Source: Sulfitobacter sp.
Lineage (GTDB): Bacteria > Pseudomonadota > Alphaproteobacteria > Rhodobacterales > Rhodobacteraceae
DNA length: 64,000 bases
Assembly (NCBI GenBank): GCA_029252045.1
Contig: JAQXCD010000031.1
Coordinates: forward strand, 62,001-126,000
Direction of reading: 5' to 3'
Shown: positions 59,350 through 64,000 of the stretch, piece by piece
Layout: each line of letters begins with the position of its first letter
Position numbering within the stretch: position 1 is the stretch's first letter
The notes under the pieces: model-generated
Seen by the model: the letters and a program-made list of their open reading frames with translations, nothing else
What the model was told of the DNA's origin: nothing
The model's database searches: none
Translations under genes and position numbers: made by a program

Positions 59350-59915
59350 GCTGTGGTATTTCCGTCCATATCGGTATTTTCCGCAAAATCGCCAGCCATC
59401 AACGTGTCTTCGCCACGCGGTTTAAAGCCGATCCCTTTGCTCGAAGTCGCCCATTTACGTCCCAGTGCCACCAGATGCAAGGCCGCCAATGCTGCCCCGC
59501 CGCCTTTGTTCTGCCCGTCAGGGTCCGCACGCACATCCGCTTGGTGCTTGTTCTCGACCGTCAGGATGCCATTGCCGATGCAAAGGCCCTCCAACCCGAG
59601 CAGTTGCAAGGCGCGGCTGCTGTCGTTGCAGACTGTCTCATAGTGAGTCGTCTCGCCGCGGATCACACAGCCCAGAGCCACATACCCGTCGAAGTTGCTG
59701 CGCCGATCACTGATCCCGATGGCCGTGGGAATTTCCAACGCGCCCGGCATTTCGACCACGTCATAAGTCGCCCCCGCCGCCTCCAGCGCGGCTTTGGCAC
59801 CTGTCAGCAACCCGGAAGCTATGTCACTGTAATAAGGTGAAACAACAATCAAAACCTTAACAGGCTTGTCAAAAACAGGTGCGGGCAAAACGGTATGTTC
59901 CAGCGATGCGGCCAT
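59346..59915 (-). CDS. ribH: 6,7-Dimethyl-8-ribityllumazine synthase
   Basis: A 189-residue enzyme that condenses the ribulose-derived butanone phosphate with the pyrimidine to make lumazine. Motifs are VSPYYSDIASGLL, VEMPGALEIPTAIG, GCVIRGETTHYETVCN with the active-site His, and GNGILTVENKHQA. The start at 59915 is one base before the ribBA stop. The N terminus carries a short extension compared with the E. coli enzyme. Confidence 0.95.
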   Translation of the reverse strand: MAASLEHTVLPAPVFDKPVKVLIVVSPYYSDIASGLLTGAKAALEAAGATYDVVEMPGALEIPTAIGISDRRSNFDGYVALGCVIRGETTHYETVCNDSSRALQLLGLEGLCIGNGILTVENKHQADVRADPDGQNKGGGAALAALHLVALGRKWATSSKGIGFKPRGEDTLMAGDFAENTDMDGNTTA

Positions 59916-59916
59916 G

Positions 59917-61041
59917 TTACGCCTCCGGTGTGATGGGGCGATGCCCCACAATTTTCAGATTATAGGCCTCAAGGCCCGTGTATTTGGTGCGCGGATTATC
60001 GGTGAGCAGGATAAGTTCGTGGACGCCAAGGCTCGCCAGGATCTGCGCCCCCAAACCGGTCCGCTTGATGGTACGTGGCGCTTCGTCATCAGCATCCAGC
60101 CGCAAGCGCGGATTGGGTTCGCGGAACAACAACACAGCGCCGCGCCCCTCCTCAGCAATAATCCGCATCGCACGCGGCAACTCGTCCGGCGCACCAGTCC
60201 CAAGCCCAAGCACATCTTCCAACGCATTCAACGCGTGGGTCCGCGTCAGCACAGGCGCGCCATCGCCGATCTCGCCTTTGCTCAGCACCACATGATCCGT
60301 GCCCGAAATCTGGTCCTCGAACACCCGCATGCGCCACTCACCACCATAGGCCGAAGTCACCATCCGGTTGTCGCGCTCCACCAGCATGTTGTCGTGCTTG
60401 TTGCGGTAGGCAATCAAATCACTGATCGTGCCAATCTTCATCTTATGCTCGGCCGCAAACTCGATTAGGTCCGGCAACCGTGCCATGGTGCCATCAGGCT
60501 TCATTATCTCGCAGATCACACCAGCAGGTGTCAGCCCGGCCAAACGGCTCAGATCAACGGCCGCCTCCGTATGTCCTGCCCGCACCAACACACCGCCATC
60601 ACGCGCCCGCAACGGAAACACATGACCCGGTGTCGCAATATCCGCAGCACCCTTCGCCGGATCAATCGCCACGGCCACCGTCAACGCGCGGTCCCCTGCA
60701 GAAATGCCAGTGCTCACACCCTCACGCGCCTCGATGCTGACCGTAAAGGCCGTCTCGTGCCGCGAAGAGTTATTCGTCGCCATCATTGGCAACTCCAGCG
60801 TATCCACCCGTTCTTGTGTCATCGGCAAACAAATCAAACCACGCCCATGCGTCGCCATGAAGTTGATCGCTTCCGCGTCGGCAAACTCCGCCGCAATGAC
60901 CAGATCACCCTCGTTCTCGCGGTCCTCATGATCCACCAGAATATACATCTCGCCCGCCGCACAGGCGGCAATAATGTCCTCGATCGGGGATATGGCAGAT
61001 GCCAGCTTTTCCTCAACAGGACCGGGTGTCTCAAAACTCAT
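59917..61041 (-). CDS. ribB: 3,4-Dihydroxy-2-butanone 4-phosphate synthase with degenerate GTP cyclohydrolase II domain
   Basis: A 374-residue fusion. The N-terminal half (residues about 15-215) is a complete RibB: DHEDRENEGDLVIAAE metal loop, FMATHGRGLICLPM, GISAGDRALT, and RAGHTEAAVDL. The C-terminal half has the fold of GTP cyclohydrolase II (GLGAQILASLGVHELILLT, KYTGLEAYNLKIVG), but lacks the three zinc cysteines of the SLRCDCG region and the RQEGRGIGL loop. It should therefore make the butanone phosphate only, and a true RibA must be elsewhere. It precedes ribH by one base. Confidence 0.92.
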   Translation of the reverse strand: MSFETPGPVEEKLASAISPIEDIIAACAAGEMYILVDHEDRENEGDLVIAAEFADAEAINFMATHGRGLICLPMTQERVDTLELPMMATNNSSRHETAFTVSIEAREGVSTGISAGDRALTVAVAIDPAKGAADIATPGHVFPLRARDGGVLVRAGHTEAAVDLSRLAGLTPAGVICEIMKPDGTMARLPDLIEFAAEHKMKIGTISDLIAYRNKHDNMLVERDNRMVTSAYGGEWRMRVFEDQISGTDHVVLSKGEIGDGAPVLTRTHALNALEDVLGLGTGAPDELPRAMRIIAEEGRGAVLLFREPNPRLRLDADDEAPRTIKRTGLGAQILASLGVHELILLTDNPRTKYTGLEAYNLKIVGHRPITPEA

Positions 61042-61173
61042 CGCATCTTCCTTATTCTCTCACATCCGACCTAGCCCAGCCGCCGGCGCATAGCCAGTAT
61101 CGCGCGGCCCCTTGCACCCTTTTTCATATCCCATTCCGTCCCCGCCACCCGCATCACGGGCAGCAAACCGGAT

Positions 61174-61761
61174 TCATGACATCTCTGCCAGTCGCGCCAC
61201 ATACCGCGCAAGCGTATCAATCTCGAGATTCACACGGTCCCCCACGCCCACATCGCCCCAAGTGGTGGCGACTTTGGTATGGGGGATAAAGTTGATACCG
61301 AAATCGCACCCCTCCACCTCATTCACCGTCAGGGAGGTGCCGTTCAACGCAACCGAACCTTTGGGGGCGATGAATCTTGCCAAGGCCAGTGGCGCCCGCA
61401 AGGTCACCCGCGTGCTGTCACCCTCGTCGCGCATGGCAATGACCTCCGCCACACCGTCCACATGGCCCGACACAATATGCCCGCCCAGCTCGTCTCCCAC
61501 CTTCAAAGCCCGCTCAAGGTTCACGCGGCGGCCAATCCGCCAATCCCCCAGATTGGTCATATCCACCGTCTCGCGGCTGACCTGCACCTCGTACCAGTCC
61601 GGCCCAAGATCCACGACCGTCAGGCACACGCCGTCACTTGCAATCGATGCACCCATATCAATTCCGCTGGTGATATAGCCTGTAGTGATGCGTGCCCGCA
61701 GGTCGCCTTCCTGTTTAAGCTCGGATATGGTGCCGATATCGGTGATAATCCCCGTGAACAT
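61174..61761 (-). CDS. ribE: Riboflavin synthase alpha chain
   Basis: A 195-residue two-domain enzyme that dismutates two lumazines to riboflavin. The duplicated lumazine-binding barrels show MFTGIITDIGTI at the start, ASIASDGVCLTV, GHIVSGHVDGV and the second-copy SVALNGTSLTVNEV. It is the first gene in the leftward rib-nusB cluster. No FMN riboswitch is visible in its short upstream region. Confidence 0.95.
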   Translation of the reverse strand: MFTGIITDIGTISELKQEGDLRARITTGYITSGIDMGASIASDGVCLTVVDLGPDWYEVQVSRETVDMTNLGDWRIGRRVNLERALKVGDELGGHIVSGHVDGVAEVIAMRDEGDSTRVTLRAPLALARFIAPKGSVALNGTSLTVNEVEGCDFGINFIPHTKVATTWGDVGVGDRVNLEIDTLARYVARLAEMS

Positions 61762-61879
61762 CGTCTTTCCTTTGATCTAGAGTATAGAAGGTGGCGATCA
61801 GGCAAAATTTGCACAAGGCCATATTGTCGCCAATGTTTTGAGACTAAATAGACCGAAGAGCAACCAAAGAAAGCCGGAC

Positions 61880-63172
61880 ATGGCACCGCAACCACCCGAC
61901 GCAAGGGTATTTCTGTTCCTTCAAGGGCCACATGGACCTTTTTTCAACCGCTTGGGCAAAATGCTCCGCGCGGCAGGAGCAGACGTGTGGCGTGTGGGCT
62001 TTAACGCAGGTGACCGCGCATTCTGGTTCCACCCGCGCAGCTATATTCCCTTTCGCGGCACAGCAGACGCGTGGGAGCAGACATTCAAAGACCTGCTCGA
62101 TGAAAAATCGGTTACAGACATTGTCCTCTATGGCGATACCCGCCCGATCCACGCCAGCGCTGTGGCCGAGGCCCGCGCGCGCGGCCTGACCGTTCATGTG
62201 TTCGAGGAAGGCTATATGCGCCCCTATTGGGTGACGTACGAGCGTGGCGGCACAAACGGCAATTCACGCCTGATGGATATGACCATCGAACAGATGCAAA
62301 AGGCGCTCGAAAAATCCGACATGGAAGCGCCCCTGCCCCCGGGCCATTGGGGCGACATGCGCCAGCATGTGTTCTACGGCGCGCTCTATCACTGGTTTGT
62401 GATGTTCCGGAACGGCGATTACCGCAACTTCCGCCCGCACCGCGACCTGCCCGTGACCAAAGAATTCCAGCTCTACCTCAAGCGTCTCTTGCTGATGCCC
62501 GTTCAGGCGGTCGAGCGGCGTTTGGCAACCCTGCGGATCAAATACGGCGGGTTCCCGTATCATCTGGCCCTGTTGCAACTGGAGCATGACAGCTCGTTCC
62601 AGAAACACTCGCCCTTCGACACAATGAGCGACTTTCTGGAGTTGGTAATCGACGGCTTTGCCGAAGGCGCGCCGCAACATCATCATTTGGTGGTCAAAGC
62701 CCACCCGCTGGAGGATGGCCGCGTACCCGTCCGCCGCGAGATCAAACGCCTCGCCCGCGCGCGCGGCGTTGCCGACCGTGTGCATTTTGTACGCGGCGGC
62801 AAGCTGGCGCAATTGCTCAACGATGCGCGCACGGCTGTGACCGTCAACTCGACCGCTGGCCAGCAGGTCTTGTGGCGGGGTATCCCGCTCAAGGTGTTTG
62901 GCCGCGCGGTCTACGCCAAGCCTGAATTTGTCTCGTCCCAACCGCTGTCCGAATTCTTCCAGAACGCGGCCCGCCCCGACAACAAAGCCTATAAGGATTT
63001 CCGCCGCTACCTGCTGGAAACCAGTCAGCTGCCGGGTGGCTTTTACTCCGCACGCGGCCGTCGCCAGTTGATGCGCCAGGTGGTAGATATGATGCTGGGC
63101 CCGGATGATCCGTACCAAGCACTCGATTCCGGCACAGCACCACCACGCCAACAGTTGCGGCTTGTGAACTAA
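61880..63172 (+). CDS. kpsS: Capsule polysaccharide export/modification protein KpsS-like
   Basis: A 430-residue protein. The N-terminal part has RVFLFLQGPHGPFFNRLGKML, then FEEGYMRPYWVTYERGG and KAHPLEDGR, matching the KpsS/LipB capsule family. KpsS transfers beta-Kdo to a phospholipid as the primer of group 2 capsules. ATG 61880 (MAPQPPDARV) has no strong ribosome site but fits the family start. It is followed by a Wza/KpsD-like gene, so a capsule or exopolysaccharide locus probably continues to the right. Confidence 0.87.
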   Translation: MAPQPPDARVFLFLQGPHGPFFNRLGKMLRAAGADVWRVGFNAGDRAFWFHPRSYIPFRGTADAWEQTFKDLLDEKSVTDIVLYGDTRPIHASAVAEARARGLTVHVFEEGYMRPYWVTYERGGTNGNSRLMDMTIEQMQKALEKSDMEAPLPPGHWGDMRQHVFYGALYHWFVMFRNGDYRNFRPHRDLPVTKEFQLYLKRLLLMPVQAVERRLATLRIKYGGFPYHLALLQLEHDSSFQKHSPFDTMSDFLELVIDGFAEGAPQHHHLVVKAHPLEDGRVPVRREIKRLARARGVADRVHFVRGGKLAQLLNDARTAVTVNSTAGQQVLWRGIPLKVFGRAVYAKPEFVSSQPLSEFFQNAARPDNKAYKDFRRYLLETSQLPGGFYSARGRRQLMRQVVDMMLGPDDPYQALDSGTAPPRQQLRLVN

Positions 63173-63368
63173 GTGCCACAACCCCTTGTGGCCAATATCA
63201 AAGATGCGCCCAAATCGCGGCAGCAAAGCCACACATTCCCTCTCTCTCCCGACATAAATCCTATGCATTGGTAGATTTTGCCCGATAACTCCGGTACGCT
63301 TGACTTCAATACGTCGAAGTAATCGGCGATTTTTTTTGAGGCCGAAAATAGGTCGAGGAGACCGGGCA

Positions 63369-64000
63369 GTGAAAACCCTTAACATCCGGTGGGCACACCC
63401 CATCGCAATCGTTGCGGCTTGTTCAGTGCTGGCTTCTTGCGGTCTGCCGCAGGTTGGCCCCAATAAACGCCAGATTTATGCAGGATCGGTCCAGCGCGAA
63501 GGCGACGCCTTTATCGTGTCTGTAAACGACCGTGTGACCCGCGCAACTGCTGTGGTTCCCGCACTTGGCTTCTCACAGTCATTCATCAACGCAGGCCAGA
63601 TCGGCTCGGACACCATTCGCGCGGGCGACGTGCTGGGCATTACGGCCTATGAAAACGTCGATGACAGCCTGCTGGGTACCGAAGGGGCACCAGCCACTTT
63701 GGAAGAAGTACTGGTCGATGGCGACGGGTTCATCTTTATTCCCTATGCAGGCCGGATCAAAGCCGCGGGCAATTCACCCGAAGCCATCCGCCGCATCATC
63801 ACCGGCAAACTGGCCGACCAGACCCCTGATCCACAGGTCGAGGTCCGCCGCGCTGCGGGTGACGGCTCCACCGTGTCGCTTGTTGGTGCAGTCGGCGGTC
63901 AGGGCGTCTACCCGATTGAGCGCCCGACCCGCACGCTGGCGACCATGCTGGCCCGTTCGGGCGGCATCACAATCCAGCCCGAAATTGCACAAATCACTGT
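63369..64000 (+). CDS. Polysaccharide export lipoprotein (Wza/KpsD-like), truncated by the window end
   Basis: A frame starting with GTG 63369, GAGGAG upstream, running off the right edge (210 residues visible). It has a lipoprotein signal ending SVLASCG. The mature part contains the poly-export domain: IRAGDVLGITAYENV, VDGDGFIFIPYAGRIKAAG and EAIRRIITGKLADQTPDPQV, followed by the start of a SLBB domain (VSLVGAVGGQGVYPI). It would form the outer-membrane pore for the polymer handled by the KpsS-like protein. Confidence 0.9.
   Translation, partial: MKTLNIRWAHPIAIVAACSVLASCGLPQVGPNKRQIYAGSVQREGDAFIVSVNDRVTRATAVVPALGFSQSFINAGQIGSDTIRAGDVLGITAYENVDDSLLGTEGAPATLEEVLVDGDGFIFIPYAGRIKAAGNSPEAIRRIITGKLADQTPDPQVEVRRAAGDGSTVSLVGAVGGQGVYPIERPTRTLATMLARSGGITIQPEIAQIT

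Noticed and set aside
1-64000. CRISPR arrays, insertion sequences, prophage genes
   Set aside because: No spaced direct repeats, transposase, integrase or phage structural genes were seen.

Overview
The window looks like chromosomal DNA of a marine Roseobacter-group alphaproteobacterium (Rhodobacterales). The signs are a moderately high G+C content, an LldD/TRAP/sulfonate metabolic style, CarD, an alphaproteobacterial tRNA-His with A73 and no encoded G-1, GTTC-N7-GTTC type LexA boxes, a DUF1127 gene next to CCUCCUCCC-loop small RNAs, and many small genes known mainly from Rhodobacteraceae. Most genes are housekeeping. No insertion sequence, prophage or CRISPR array was seen.

Layout. 1-1.5 kb: two stress-type small-RNA units with anti-Shine-Dalgarno loops around a DUF1127 gene, then an Xre regulator with its DUF2975 membrane partner. 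1.6-10.2 kb: a secreted protein, an SOS-boxed UvrD helicase, an FMN-dependent alpha-hydroxyacid dehydrogenase, a doubly frameshifted lipoprotein gene and pyruvate carboxylase. 10.4-16.1 kb: tRNA-Gly and a leftward operon, hpsN-hpsO-hpsP-comD-comE, with a divergent LacI regulator and twin operators. It probably feeds 2,3-dihydroxypropane-1-sulfonate (DHPS) carbon through sulfolactate and sulfopyruvate. 16.3-18.1 kb: a two-gene type II restriction-modification system (C5 methylase plus NaeI-like nuclease). 18.2-23.2 kb: a DadA-like oxidase, a TRAP transporter and an Asp/Glu-racemase-like gene in one operon. 23.2-28.3 kb: hisB-hisH, hisA and hisF-hisE, interrupted by small genes.

28.3-38.6 kb: a CoA-binding protein, a zinc-ribbon protein with an apparent AUC start, an RlmB-like methyltransferase, tRNA-Tyr, a DxD glycosyltransferase-like gene with a probable C-terminal frameshift, a ribbon-helix-helix protein with a lysine-rich tail, metY, a 930-residue single-pass membrane protein, and hppD with a divergent Lrp regulator. 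38.6-47.4 kb: a CPA2 antiporter, cobT/cobS, carD, fdxA, an S4 RNA-binding protein, an SUV3-like helicase and a TPR protein. 47.4-53.7 kb: an SCP2 protein, a hydrolase, a DNA-end-processing exonuclease with its ATP-dependent ligase, and PepF. 53.7-61.8 kb: a DksA/TraR zinc finger, rpoH, an RluA-family synthase, tRNA-His, a GNAT protein, SOS-boxed mmcB, a probable 6S RNA, and ribE-ribBA-ribH-nusB. 61.9-64 kb: the start of a capsule export locus (KpsS-like protein and a truncated Wza/KpsD-like lipoprotein).

The least ordinary content is the small-RNA/DUF1127 block at the left end, the sulfonate operon with paired LacI operators, the restriction-modification system, and three genes whose reading frames look damaged (5966-6519, 18214-19635, 30661-31663). 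The last could be real decay or base-calling errors in short repeats.
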